From Brevibacillus brevis (lineage in GTDB: Bacteria; Bacillota; Bacilli; Brevibacillales; Brevibacillaceae), in NCBI RefSeq assembly GCF_031583145.1, contig NZ_CP134050.1:1388501-1452500 (forward strand): 64,000 nt of DNA, written 5' to 3'. The position numbers and the translations under genes are program-made. The notes beneath the pieces are model-generated. The model had not been told where the DNA came from and did no database searches. It worked only from the letters and a program-made list of their open reading frames with translations. Numbering within the stretch: position 1 is the stretch's first letter; each line of letters opens with the position of its first letter. Shown here in pieces: positions 52,015 to 59,372 of the stretch.

Positions 52015-52160
52015 GAGATGGGAGATATAGGGCTGTTGCCGCAATTGATCGTGTCCGGTGAAAGTAAAGTATTTGACTGGAGTCGTTGATCTAACGCGGT
52101 TTTGTATGGAATCGCCGGCTTTTGAAAAATAGGTTTTAGATTTGATGCGTTAAAAGAATC

Positions 52161-52205
52161 AGTGGCAGACCAAGACTAGAAAATAAGTCTTCGGTCTGCC
52201 GCTGT
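52161..52205 (-). terminator. Long hairpin between dctM and the VOC gene
   Basis: AGTGGCAGACC-AGACT (52161-52177) pairs with AGTCT--GGTCTGCCGCT (52186-52205), about 16 pairs with one bulge. On the minus strand TGATTCTTTT follows, so it most likely terminates the VOC gene; on the plus strand there is no T run. Confidence 0.55.
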
Positions 52206-52308
52206 TGTCATTCAACTAACGTTCCCGGGAACTTCTGCAACCGCCAGCTCCCGACCCGAGAACACTACCAACATGGACTCGCCGCGCGACGGGCAGGAAG
52301 GCTGTCCG

Positions 52309-52713
52309 TTATGGCCTGCCGCTGAACCGCTCAAGCGCTTCCTCGGTAACGGGAGCGAAGAGGTTGACGAGGTTGCCGTCGGGGTCGCGAAACAGTGCAG
52401 AGCGGTTCCCCCAAGGCATCGTGGCCGGTTCCTGTACCCACTCGTCGACAAGCGGTTTCAAGCGCGTATACTCGGCATCGACGTCGTGGACGCGAAACTC
52501 GATGATGACGCTGTGGTTGTCGGCCGCGCGCGCGGAACCCGCGCCGAACAGTTGCACCGTCTGGGAATGGCCGATAGCCAGTGTACACGATGGGAGAACA
52601 ATTTCAGCGAAGACAGGTGCGGGGCGCTTCGCCAAAACACCAGTGACTTTCTCATAGAACTCGACGAGTCGATCCAAGTCGTCAGTAATTATGCGTACAG
52701 AAGCGAAATTCAC
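52309..52713 (-). CDS. VOC-family (glyoxalase/bleomycin-resistance-like) protein
   Basis: A 134-residue protein with the paired beta-alpha-beta-beta-beta fold: NFASVRIITDDLDRLVEFYEKVTG at the start and ALFRDPDGNLVNLFAP at the end. The function within the vicinal-oxygen-chelate superfamily (lyase, dioxygenase or drug-binding) is not determinable. GTG start after AAAGGATG. It is divergent from a TetR regulator and has a perfect operator palindrome 28 bases before its start. GC-rich codon choice suggests acquisition. Confidence 0.85.
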   Translation of the reverse strand: MNFASVRIITDDLDRLVEFYEKVTGVLAKRPAPVFAEIVLPSCTLAIGHSQTVQLFGAGSARAADNHSVIIEFRVHDVDAEYTRLKPLVDEWVQEPATMPWGNRSALFRDPDGNLVNLFAPVTEEALERFSGRP

Positions 52714-52740
52714 GAGATATCATCCTTTCAATAATTTAAT

Positions 52741-52761
52741 GATACGATACCGTATCGTATC
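52741..52761. promoter_or_regulatory. Perfect 21-bp inverted repeat, TetR operator
   Basis: GATACGATAC-C-GTATCGTATC: two perfect 10-base arms around one central base, in the gap between the divergent VOC and tetR genes. Length and position are typical of a TetR-dimer operator. Confidence 0.85.
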
Positions 52762-52885
52762 GTAACATAATGACCTGGAGAATACAAGTGACCGTACGGC
52801 ACCAAGGATGCTCTCATGGTATAATGTGAAGGAATTTTTTTAAGGCAACGAATTCAAGTCTACGTAATTTTATGTTGGAGGGAAG

Positions 52886-53482
52886 ATGGTGACTTCGTCC
52901 AAGAAATCTGAACGTGTGCCGTCGGCCAAATCGAATAGACGCGTCGAGCGTTCACGACAAGCCGTCCTGACCACTGCGTTTGAGCTGCTCAGCGAAGGCG
53001 GTGTGGCTAGCTTCTCCGTCGACGAGGTGGTGCGTCGTTCCGGGGTCGCGAAGACGACCATCTACCGCCACTGGCCGACGCGTGAAGCACTGGTGATCGA
53101 CGCCTGCTCACGGATGATTGCCGAGCAGGAAACGCCCGACACCGGCTCACTCGAAGGTGACGTCACGGCTATCCTGATGGAAATCGCGCGCCTGCTACCG
53201 ACGGCGAATTGGTCCTTCGTCCTGCCGTCAATCATCGACACAGCCGAGCGCAATCCGGAGTTCGCGGAAATCCACAGCCGGATTCAGCGCGGACACGCCG
53301 CCCCCCTGCGAGAGGTCCTACAGCGCGCGGTAGGCAAAGGCGAGCTGTCAGCACACGCCGACGTGTCAACGATCGTCGCAGCCCTGCTGGGGCCGCTCTT
53401 CTACCGCCGCTGGTTCTCACGAGAACCGATCGACAACCAGTTCGTAAAGGCGATCATCAAACGCGTACTCGCTTCACTTTAA
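52886..53482 (+). CDS. TetR-family transcriptional regulator
   Basis: A 198-residue repressor with the helix-turn-helix at about 40-68 (SFSVDEVVRRSGVAKTTIYR) preceded by a basic N-terminal arm. The C-terminal ligand-binding domain (FYRRWFSREPIDNQFVKAIIKRVL) resembles types common in actinobacteria and proteobacteria. It probably controls the divergent VOC gene through the 21-bp operator. The ATG follows GGAGGGAAG. The stop codon lies directly against a truncated CoxS gene, so this end marks a recombination junction. Confidence 0.9.
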   Translation: MVTSSKKSERVPSAKSNRRVERSRQAVLTTAFELLSEGGVASFSVDEVVRRSGVAKTTIYRHWPTREALVIDACSRMIAEQETPDTGSLEGDVTAILMEIARLLPTANWSFVLPSIIDTAERNPEFAEIHSRIQRGHAAPLREVLQRAVGKGELSAHADVSTIVAALLGPLFYRRWFSREPIDNQFVKAIIKRVLASL

Positions 53483-53483
53483 T

Positions 53484-53891
53484 AGCCGCTGCGCGGATAC
53501 TTTGCTGACGGTGCTTCGCGAGCAATTGGACCTCACCGGGGCGAAACCGGGCTGCGAGAACGGGGATTGTGGAGCATGCACCATCATTATCGATCAGATG
53601 CCGCAAAAATCGTGCCTGGTGTTGGCCGTGGAGTGCGAAGGCAAAAAGATCACGACGGTGGAAGGACTTCAAAATGCTCCGATTCAACAAGCTTTTCTTA
53701 AGAAGTGGGCGTTTCAGTGTGGCTACTGCACACCCGGCTTCATCATGAACTGTCACGCTTTGATCGAAACACATCCTCATGCAAACGAGCTAGAGGTGGA
53801 AAATTGGCTGCAATCCAATATTTGCCGATGCACCAGCTACCAGGAAATGAAGGAAGCTGTACGGTCTGTCCTTTCGGGGGAGCAGCTTTGA
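53484..53891 (+). pseudogene. CoxS-type [2Fe-2S] subunit of a xanthine dehydrogenase-family hydroxylase, 5'-truncated
   Basis: Homology to the small Fe-S subunit (CoxS/XdhC-like, about 155 residues) begins around ADTLLTVLREQLDLTG at 53493, two bases after the TetR stop region. It continues with the plant-type cluster GCENGDCGAC and the second cluster CGYCTPG...CRC, all cysteines intact, to the normal C-terminus. About 20-25 N-terminal residues (first beta strands) and any start or ribosome site are missing; the only in-frame start is a TTG at 53502 without a site. No medium or large subunit is adjacent. It is most likely a remnant left when the VOC/TetR module arrived. Confidence 0.7.
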
Positions 53892-53925
53892 AAATTTGCC
53901 CAACATGCAGACGAGGTGACATTCT

Positions 53926-54228
53926 TTGCTCAGAATTGTGTATGTGAATGAACAGGGAGAACAGGTGGTAGAAAACGTACAAGAGTCAGGCGTGTACTTT
54001 AAAGAAAAGCTGGGGGAATATTCTTCAGAAAGATTTCCCGTCGGAAACTGCCGTATCATCAAGCAAGCCGATACGACGTGCAAGACCATTCAAGAACTCC
54101 TGAAAAATGGCGAGAAGTTTATCGTCACCAAAATAGATACAGATGGAGATGGTGACGAAGGAGTCTATACATCGTTATCAAATGAAGACATCATGAGGAT
54201 TCAAGAGGCTGTCGCGCATGCAAAATAA
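53926..54228 (+). CDS. Hypothetical small protein
   Basis: A 100-residue protein, TTG start 6 bases after GAGGTGA. It begins RIVYVNEQGEQVVENVQESG, contains a Cys pair (NCRIIKQADTTC) and a DTDGDGDEG acidic stretch that could bind a cation; no family recognised. Lower GC than its neighbours. A perfect terminator follows at once. Confidence 0.55.
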   Translation: MLRIVYVNEQGEQVVENVQESGVYFKEKLGEYSSERFPVGNCRIIKQADTTCKTIQELLKNGEKFIVTKIDTDGDGDEGVYTSLSNEDIMRIQEAVAHAK

Positions 54229-54262
54229 GCAGTCGAGCCCATTCTCGACTGCTTTCTTTTTT
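54229..54262 (+). terminator. Intrinsic terminator after the hypothetical gene
   Basis: GCAGTCGAG (54229-54237) pairs perfectly with CTCGACTGC (54244-54252) with a 6-base loop, followed by TTTCTTTTTTG. Confidence 0.9.
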
Positions 54263-54362
54263 GATTCGCCAGGATGGGTAATTGTGGAAATGTCTTTCTG
54301 CGGTAGCTTATGATAAAGAAAAGGCGGTATGTTTCGCCTGTATGGTTGGGGGGAAACGGGTA

Positions 54363-54527
54363 GTGGACGATCTCTTGAATACCGCTGTCGGAATATTCTT
54401 TTTCATGGTCGTGAAGTACACCTTCTCCCATGAAAAAAACTCCTGGAAATACAAAGTGGTCGAGTACGCGTCCATCAATCTGCTTGTGTTCGTTTTTCGC
54501 TCGATCGGGCGATTATTGGGGCTATGA
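54363..54527 (+). CDS. Small membrane protein of unknown function
   Basis: A 54-residue protein with hydrophobic segments at about 7-19 and 38-50. GTG start roughly 9 bases after GGGGGGAAA. It lies 33 bases upstream of the TlpA-like gene and may be co-transcribed with it. No family recognised. Confidence 0.45.
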   Translation: MDDLLNTAVGIFFFMVVKYTFSHEKNSWKYKVVEYASINLLVFVFRSIGRLLGL

Positions 54528-54560
54528 ATCACTTCATCTCCCGTGGAGGAGGAGACGGCT

Positions 54561-55829
54561 TTGCCTGATGTTATCCAGCTTGGACCCGTTTTGGTCAAAA
54601 TGAGCGTGCTCGCGGTTGCAGTGGCGATCGTACTCGCCTTTGCAGCCGTTTCTCTGCGGCTGCGCCGCCAACCAATGCGCAGAAGGACGGTACTGGAGAC
54701 GGCAAGCAGCAGTCTCTTGGTCGCCTTTTTGGTTTGGAAATTCAGCTACGCCCTGTTTTATCCTGCGAAAGTGATCGCACAGCCTGTCGTATTGCTTTAT
54801 TTCAACGGTGGAGATCGCGGGTTTTGGCTGGCTCTGCTGGCGGCGCTCGCCTACTTGAGGGTCCGGGCAAGAAAAGGGGAAGTGCCCGCCCTGGTCTGGA
54901 CAGACGCCATCGCGATCGGAGGTTTGACTGGCTGGGGGGCATGGCACGCGTTCACATGGGGGGTGGAAGGGCAAGAGGGAGCGTACTATCTTCAGCAGAC
55001 TGCGATCGCCATTGTTTTCCTGCTGCCTGTGATTCGGAAAGGGAATCGCACAGCAGATGCAGCTTCCTGGCTGCAGCTGGTGGCCTGGTTTGGCGTCAGC
55101 CAGATGTATGCGGGATTCTTTTCACCCGACTACTTGCCGGTGGCGGCAGGGTTGTCCAAAGCGCAGGTGCTGTACGCTTTCGTTTCGCTCCTCATGGTGA
55201 TCCTGGCGGGCCGCTCTCAATCCGTGCAGGAAAGGGAAAAACATGGCATCGACGAACCACTTGAAAGGACGCCGCCGGCCCGATCATGGAGATGGAGACA
55301 AAGAAATGCTATCCTTGCCGTAGCGGCTCTCGCCTGCTTGCTCGGCTGGGGAGCTTTCACGCAAGGAACCATACCCGTCCGGCCGGCAACGCAGACAGTG
55401 GGCATCCAAAAAGGGGACCTCGCCCCGGAAATCGACTTGCAGACGCTGGAGGGGAAACCGCTGAAGCTCTCCGACCTGCGTGGCAAGATCGTGATTCTCA
55501 ACCTGTGGGCGACGTGGTGCCCGCCGTGCCGGGCCGAGATGCCGGATATGCAGGACTTTTACGAAGCAAACAAAGAAAAGGGCGTCGCGATTCTCTCGGT
55601 AAATCTGACTTCAACGGAAAAAAGCGCGCAGGATGTGGCCGCATTCGTACGGGATCACGGAATCGCGTTTCCTGTCGTGCTGGATGTCGACAAACAGGCG
55701 GCGAGGCAGTACCTGGCGATCTCCATTCCAACCAGCTACGTGATCGACAGCAGCGGCGTGATCCGGGAGAAATGGATCGGCCCGATGGATCTGGCGCAAA
55801 TGGAAAAGCTGGTTTCCGCAGCGGAGTAG
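54561..55829 (+). CDS. Multi-helix membrane protein with C-terminal TlpA/ResA-type thioredoxin domain
   Basis: A 422-residue protein. About seven to eight hydrophobic segments occupy residues 8-265, then an extracytoplasmic thioredoxin domain (285-422) with the redox motif WATWCPPC (Cys about 320 and 323) and the cis-Pro region SIPTSYVID. ResA/TlpA proteins reduce apocytochrome c or other exported disulfides but usually have one anchor helix; here a polytopic N-terminal part is fused, which may carry electrons like CcdA. TTG start 6 bases after GGAGGAGGAG is preferred to the GTG at 54543. Confidence 0.83.
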   Translation: MPDVIQLGPVLVKMSVLAVAVAIVLAFAAVSLRLRRQPMRRRTVLETASSSLLVAFLVWKFSYALFYPAKVIAQPVVLLYFNGGDRGFWLALLAALAYLRVRARKGEVPALVWTDAIAIGGLTGWGAWHAFTWGVEGQEGAYYLQQTAIAIVFLLPVIRKGNRTADAASWLQLVAWFGVSQMYAGFFSPDYLPVAAGLSKAQVLYAFVSLLMVILAGRSQSVQEREKHGIDEPLERTPPARSWRWRQRNAILAVAALACLLGWGAFTQGTIPVRPATQTVGIQKGDLAPEIDLQTLEGKPLKLSDLRGKIVILNLWATWCPPCRAEMPDMQDFYEANKEKGVAILSVNLTSTEKSAQDVAAFVRDHGIAFPVVLDVDKQAARQYLAISIPTSYVIDSSGVIREKWIGPMDLAQMEKLVSAAE

Positions 55830-55859
55830 CGGAAGAGGGCATTCCGTCGGCATATTCCC

Positions 55860-55893
55860 CCTCCTTTTCCGCATACTAACACGGAAAAGGAGG
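55860..55893 (+). promoter_or_regulatory. Hairpin that buries the DUF302 gene ribosome-binding site
   Basis: CCTCCTTTTCCG (55860-55871) and CGGAAAAGGAGG (55882-55893) form a perfect 12-bp stem with a 10-base loop. The 3' arm contains the AAAGGAGG ribosome site of the next gene (ATG at 55900). No T run follows, so it is not a normal plus-strand terminator; it may limit translation. Confidence 0.65.
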
Positions 55894-55899
55894 AGGGAA

Positions 55900-56292
55900 A
55901 TGGTGGAATTCCATTACACGGTGCAGTCGAACAAGTCGGTGGAGGAAGTCATCCAGGCGCTGGATACCCAGCTGAAGCGCGAGCAGTTCGGCATCCTGTG
56001 GCAATTGGATCTGACTCAAAAGCTGAGGGATAAGGGGATCGAGGACTACACGCGGCCTTTTCACATATTGGAGGTATGCAATCCGCACCAGGCGGCGAAG
56101 GTTCTGAGCCGCAATGAGCTGGTCGGTTACTTTTTGCCCTGCAAGATCGTAGTCTACGCGGATCAAAGCCACGTGCACATCGGATTGCCCAGGCCGACCG
56201 CGCTCATCGGGTTTTTAAACAGCACCGAGCTGTCCGAGATCGCGGAGGAAATCGAAAAAACGCTGATTCGCGTCATCGAACAGTCCAAATGA
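55900..56292 (+). CDS. DUF302 domain protein
   Basis: A 130-residue cytosolic protein. The layout FHYTVQSNKSVEEVIQALDTQL, FHILEVCNPHQAAKVL and LLPCKIVVY-like FLPCKIVVYADQSHVHIGLPRP is the DUF302 signature. Function unknown; relatives sit near redox or sulfur genes, in line with the thioredoxin gene upstream. The ribosome site is sequestered in a hairpin. Confidence 0.88.
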   Translation: MVEFHYTVQSNKSVEEVIQALDTQLKREQFGILWQLDLTQKLRDKGIEDYTRPFHILEVCNPHQAAKVLSRNELVGYFLPCKIVVYADQSHVHIGLPRPTALIGFLNSTELSEIAEEIEKTLIRVIEQSK

Positions 56293-56309
56293 ACACCGGG
56301 ACGAACAAG

Positions 56310-56352
56310 AAACAACCGACAGCCATCGATCCACGCGGGCTGTCGGTTGTTT
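56310..56352. terminator. Bidirectional terminator between DUF302 and khtU
   Basis: AAACAACCGACAGCC (56310-56324) pairs perfectly with GGCTGTCGGTTGTTT (56338-56352); T-rich ends on both strands. Confidence 0.85.
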
Positions 56353-56430
56353 TCCAGTCGCAAGCGAAGGCCTCACCTGTTTACAGTGGTGGTAAGCACA
56401 AAGCGGAAGCTCTGTTTCGCTGTCCCGCTG

Positions 56431-57660
56431 TCAGCCGTTCGGGCTCCCCTCGGGCTGCTTGGCGCCGTTCTTTTTCTCCAGCGGGAGAAATTTGTTCATG
56501 ATTCCAAAGATTCGTTTGGACTCTTTGGTCATCAGCGGTCCCAAAATAGCCAGGATGAGCACGTAAAGCGCTGCGAAAGGCTGGAGAATTTCCATGAGTG
56601 CCCCGGCTTTTCCCAGATTGGCCATGATGATGGAAAACTCACCGCGAGAGACAATCGTCAGTCCGATGTTGGTGGAGGCTTTGGCTGGCAGTCCTGCGCT
56701 TCTTCCGGCGAGCAGTCCGGCGACGACGTTGCCGAAGATGGTGACGATCACCGCTGCGATGGAGAGCCACACAGCACCTCCCAGCGACAGAGGGTCGATG
56801 GTCAGGCCGAAGCTGAAGAAGAACATGGCGCCGAAGAAATCACGAAACGGCAGGATCATGTGCTCGATTCGTTTCATGTGCTGGGTTTCCGCCAGCACGA
56901 GCCCCACCAGCAAGGCACCGATTGCTTCCGCGACATGGATCGTCTCGGAAAAGCCCGCAATCAGGAACAGGGCGGAAAAGACAGTGATCATAAATACTTC
57001 ATTCGACTTGATATTCAAGACGCGATTGAGGAGAGGTACGGCTTTGCGCCCCACGATGATGATGAGCAGCATGTAGCCGAGTGCGATCAAGGCAGAGCTG
57101 AGGACACCCATGAGGGAGGTTGCTCCGCTCAGGACGAGGCCTGACACGATGGAGATGTAGACGGCCAGAAATATGTCTTCGAACATGATGATCCCCAGGA
57201 TCATCTCTGTTTCGCGATTGGCTGTACGTTTGAGGTCGACCAGCACTTTGGCGACGATGGCGCTGGAGGAAATGGTGGTGATGCCTGCAATGATCAGGAC
57301 TTCTTTCAGAGGAAAGCCTGCGGCAAAGCCGAACAACAGACCCAGGGTAAAGTTGATGACGATGTAAATCGTGCCGCCGATGGCAATGGATCGGCCGGCT
57401 TTGATCAGACGGCCGACGGAGAATTCGAGACCCAGATAAAACAAGAGGAAAAGCACGCCGACACGGCCCATGAACTCAATGAGTGGTTGGCTTTGGATAA
57501 AACGCAGATCAAACAGCCCAATGTCGGGAGCATGGGGCCCCACGACCATCCCGACAAGGATGTAGAAGGGAACAATGGAGAATTTCAATTTCACGGAGAG
57601 GAAGCCGGCAAGCGCGATCAACGCGAGAGCGAGACCGACTTCGAAGACGATGTGCTCCAA
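56431..57660 (-). CDS. khtU: K+/H+ antiporter membrane subunit KhtU (CPA2 family)
   Basis: A 409-residue CPA2 antiporter of about 12 helices, containing VKLKFSIVPFYILVGMVVGPHAPDIGL, the LLFYLGLEFS motif and the ALLVGLVLAETQ segment. The TTG at 57660 gives a start LEHIVFEVG that mirrors the N-terminus of the B. subtilis protein and spaces well from GGGGGTGA; the GTG at 57669 abuts that site. It exchanges K+ for H+ when KhtT releases it, protecting against high pH or methylglyoxal-type stress. Confidence 0.9.
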   Translation of the reverse strand: MEHIVFEVGLALALIALAGFLSVKLKFSIVPFYILVGMVVGPHAPDIGLFDLRFIQSQPLIEFMGRVGVLFLLFYLGLEFSVGRLIKAGRSIAIGGTIYIVINFTLGLLFGFAAGFPLKEVLIIAGITTISSSAIVAKVLVDLKRTANRETEMILGIIMFEDIFLAVYISIVSGLVLSGATSLMGVLSSALIALGYMLLIIIVGRKAVPLLNRVLNIKSNEVFMITVFSALFLIAGFSETIHVAEAIGALLVGLVLAETQHMKRIEHMILPFRDFFGAMFFFSFGLTIDPLSLGGAVWLSIAAVIVTIFGNVVAGLLAGRSAGLPAKASTNIGLTIVSRGEFSIIMANLGKAGALMEILQPFAALYVLILAILGPLMTKESKRIFGIMNKFLPLEKKNGAKQPEGSPNG

Positions 57661-57661
57661 T

Positions 57662-58159
57662 TCACTCACCCCCTGTGCTAAGTGTGGATTTTAGCGCTTT
57701 CACCTGCTTTCGTTCGCCGGCAACGACCAGCGTAGCCCCTGCCGAGAGAACATAGTCCGGACCTGGATTGATGGTTTGCCGATGGTCCTTTTCGATGATG
57801 GCGATGATTGTCGCGCCCGTTTCCTGACGGATGTTCAACTCGCCGATGGTTTTGCCGATGCAGCTGGATGTGGAATCGAGTTTGTACCATTCGATGATCA
57901 GCTTATCCAAGGCCACTTCCACTGTTTCCAGCGCCGACGGCTTATACGTGAGGCCGCCCACAATCGCGGAGATTTGCCTGGCTTCGTCGTCGTCGAGGGT
58001 CACCATGGAAATGGTCTCGTCCGGATCATCCTTGTCAAAGTGGAAAAGCTCTCTTCGTCCGTCATCGTGAATGATGATGACCAGTTTGTCTCCACCCCTT
58101 GTTTCTACCTGGTACTTTCTGCCGATTCCCGGCAAATCTGATTCTCTGATCGAGAACAT
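57662..58159 (-). CDS. khtT: KhtT-like regulatory subunit of the K+/H+ antiporter
   Basis: A 165-residue cytosolic protein, the same length as B. subtilis KhtT. The N-terminal half begins [20 protein letters not shown]; the C-terminal half is a TrkA-C/RCK_C domain ([36 protein letters not shown]) that in KhtT binds cyclic di-AMP. It lies directly before khtU. No khtS gene is present upstream. Confidence 0.92.
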   Translation of the reverse strand: MFSIRESDLPGIGRKYQVETRGGDKLVIIIHDDGRRELFHFDKDDPDETISMVTLDDDEARQISAIVGGLTYKPSALETVEVALDKLIIEWYKLDSTSSCIGKTIGELNIRQETGATIIAIIEKDHRQTINPGPDYVLSAGATLVVAGERKQVKALKSTLSTGGE

Positions 58160-58205
58160 GCGAAACCTCCTTTAGCCGTGTGTCTGTCCACAGTCCGGAA
58201 AATTT

Positions 58206-58240
58206 GGAATGATCTCCATTCCGATGTTATTTTCGGAATG
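58206..58240 (-). promoter_or_regulatory. Mutually exclusive hairpins in the khtT leader
   Basis: In the khtT mRNA direction the leader contains CATTCCG (58240-58234), CGGAATG (58223-58217) and CATTCC (58211-58206). The middle segment can pair with either neighbour, giving two alternative hairpins, about 50 bases upstream of the start codon. Confidence 0.35.
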
Positions 58241-58367
58241 TCCTCCTCATCAAAGATTTACTTCCTGACAGAAGTATTACGATATAATTATATACTAATG
58301 ACGACATAAAAGCTCGAAAATGAAACATTTATATAAAAAATTGACACAAGTTTAAGGTGAGAAAACG

Positions 58368-58622
58368 ATGGCAAACAAACAATATCGCCTGAACGAAGCA
58401 GAATGGCGTTTTATTCAGGAAATGCGCGGAATGGATATGGAGGGAATTCTGGACATAGTGATCGCCCTCCGCTCCGAGGCCAGGGAGCTGGAAAAGAAGG
58501 CGGAGCTCGTCCGACAGATGAAGAGGGACAACTGGGAGAAGGAACAGGAAGGGCTGCAAAAACGGGTGGACCAGCTCCGGCTGTTTGAGGAGGAGCTGCG
58601 CAATACGTGGCCGCAGGAGTAA
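58368..58622 (+). CDS. Hypothetical coiled-coil protein
   Basis: An 84-residue charged protein; residues about 30-75 form a heptad-like coiled coil (ARELEKKAELVRQMKRDNWE...). The ATG is 8 bases after AAGGTG. No family recognised. It is divergent from khtTU and upstream of the ECF sigma gene. Confidence 0.6.
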   Translation: MANKQYRLNEAEWRFIQEMRGMDMEGILDIVIALRSEARELEKKAELVRQMKRDNWEKEQEGLQKRVDQLRLFEEELRNTWPQE

Positions 58623-58814
58623 GTAGGAGGGAGTGGAAGCCTCAAATGCTGGAGGCTTCCTTTCGTTTGCCGACCCGTACGGAAAAAATATCTTCATGGA
58701 GCAGACTTTCTGGACGCTCTTCTGATGAAATTTCAGGAAATGACATATTTCCTGTCACGGATCCCGCCTCAGCCGGATCATCCTTAGTGAGAACAGATTG
58801 ATGAGGTGAATGGT

Positions 58815-59372
58815 TTGAATGACATCGAAATACTCCCGACCACGCTTGCCAAGAGCCGGGAAGCCACCTGGAAGTGGCTGATGCAGCAGTACGGGGAGAA
58901 TGTCTTCCATCTGCTCTGTCTGACTGTCAAGGATCGGGCAGCGGCAGAGGATCTGACGCAGGAAGTGTTTATCAAGGCGTATCGCAGCCTGCACACCTAT
59001 CGCGGAGAAGGAGAGATCAAGCATTGGCTGTTTAAAATTGCCATGAACGAAGCCAAAAAGCACTTCCGTTCCTGGTCGTTCCGCCACATGTGGACCACGG
59101 TGGACGAGCGTTTGTCCAGCCTCTTGGACCGGCACGCAAAAGACAGCGTGGAAGAGGAAGTGGAAAACAGGCTGAATCGCGAAGACACGTTGCAAATGAT
59201 CATGACCCTGATGCCCATGTATCGCCAGGTGCTGATGCTGCATTACTACGAGGATTTTTCAATCAAGGAAATCGCTGAAATCCTCTCGGTGTCCCAGGAA
59301 GTCGTACGGACCAGATTGCATCGGGCGAGACAGCAGCTGAGGAAGATCATGACGAGGGAGGAAGGACGATGA
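58815..59372 (+). CDS. ECF-type RNA polymerase sigma factor
   Basis: A 185-residue sigma-70 protein. Region 2: AAAEDLTQEVFIKAYRSLHT with EIKHWLFKIAMNEAKKHFRSW. Region 4: LMPMYRQVLMLHYYEDFSIKEIAEIL with VVRTRLHRARQQL. The TTG at 58815 is preferred (7 bases after GAGGTG), as the GTG at 58806 overlaps that site. Its stop overlaps the next start (ATGA), forming a sigma/anti-sigma pair. AAAATATCTTC-type low-GC sequence upstream contains no clear ECF box. Confidence 0.92.
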   Translation: MNDIEILPTTLAKSREATWKWLMQQYGENVFHLLCLTVKDRAAAEDLTQEVFIKAYRSLHTYRGEGEIKHWLFKIAMNEAKKHFRSWSFRHMWTTVDERLSSLLDRHAKDSVEEEVENRLNREDTLQMIMTLMPMYRQVLMLHYYEDFSIKEIAEILSVSQEVVRTRLHRARQQLRKIMTREEGR

